Source of the DNA: Symbiodinium sp. CCMP2592
Taxonomy: Eukaryota; Sar; Dinophyceae; Suessiales; Symbiodiniaceae
Assembly (NCBI GenBank): GCA_905221615.1
Contig: CAJNDT010004979.1
Location: 1 to 64,000, forward strand
Length of the DNA: 64,000 nt
Reading direction: 5' to 3'
In this document: piece by piece, positions 63,761 through 64,000 of the stretch
Position numbering within the stretch: the stretch's first letter is position 1
How the letters are laid out: each line of letters begins with the position of its first letter
Translations under genes and position numbers: made by a program
The notes under the pieces: generated by a model
The model's database searches: none
Seen by the model: the letters and a program-made list of their open reading frames with translations, nothing else
Told to the model about the DNA's origin: nothing

Positions 63761-64000
63761 ATCCTCACTGGTGGCTTTTCGTCGTCCTTGCCATCAGTAT
63801 CACCATTGCTCTTAGCACCGATATGCTCTTCCTGTGCGTCGTCCTCAGCGGAACCACTACATCGCCACGATTACCAGCATAACCATATACCACCATCACC
63901 ATCAGCCTCAGTTGGCTCGGTCTTCATCCCATAGTCTTCGCGAGCCATCACCTTCGCCAGCATGACTAGCAGCACCGCCGCCTTCACTGCCATCCTCGTC

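Overview
The window looks like nuclear DNA of a dinoflagellate, most likely a symbiodiniacean. The base composition is balanced and densely filled. Genes are cut into many short exons, yet RRP15, an ankyrin protein, a kelch protein and a PPR protein are each carried on one open exon. One well-anchored intron is best read with a GC donor. Telomere-type TTTAGGG units occur inside the sequence. A sequence resembling the dinoflagellate spliced leader sits just before one start codon. Every gene I can identify by homology lies on the minus strand, as expected for the long unidirectional gene blocks of these genomes.

Layout by coordinate; genes read right to left. 1-740 is AT-rich non-coding DNA. 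740-4200 holds unrecognised candidate exons. 5740-7320 is a protein kinase whose catalytic loop reads HLD instead of HRD. 7609-7699 is a near-perfect hairpin at the end of a long unknown exon (7654-8471). 12011-13693 is a coiled-coil protein on one exon. 14493-22352 is a complete glycoside hydrolase family 2 beta-galactosidase of the LacZ type split into many exons, with a second hairpin element in one intron. 23336-28233 holds ankyrin-repeat and membrane-segment exons. 28592-30870 is the mitochondrial S-adenosylmethionine (SAM) carrier.

31548-43787 is a direct tandem duplication (6.36 kb and 5.88 kb units) carrying a SAM-dependent methyltransferase-like gene. The right copy keeps its open exons. 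The left copy has lost an exon to 981 bp of purine-rich repeat and has further frame damage. Then come an unknown gene (43769-44771), the ribosome-biogenesis factor RRP15 (45104-45676), a secreted unknown (46700-47546), an 875-residue PPR protein (48207-50834), a small secreted ankyrin protein (52321-52800), a kelch-propeller protein (53978-55093) and an unknown gene with an in-frame GA microsatellite (56945-58114). The last 6 kb hold unrecognised exons and TA repeats.

The genes do not form an obvious pathway. The one suggestive neighbourhood is a SAM transporter beside a duplicated SAM-dependent methyltransferase. The PPR protein (organelle RNA) and RRP15 (rRNA) are RNA-metabolism genes. Exon edges are approximate unless a splice site is stated; no transcript or database evidence was available.
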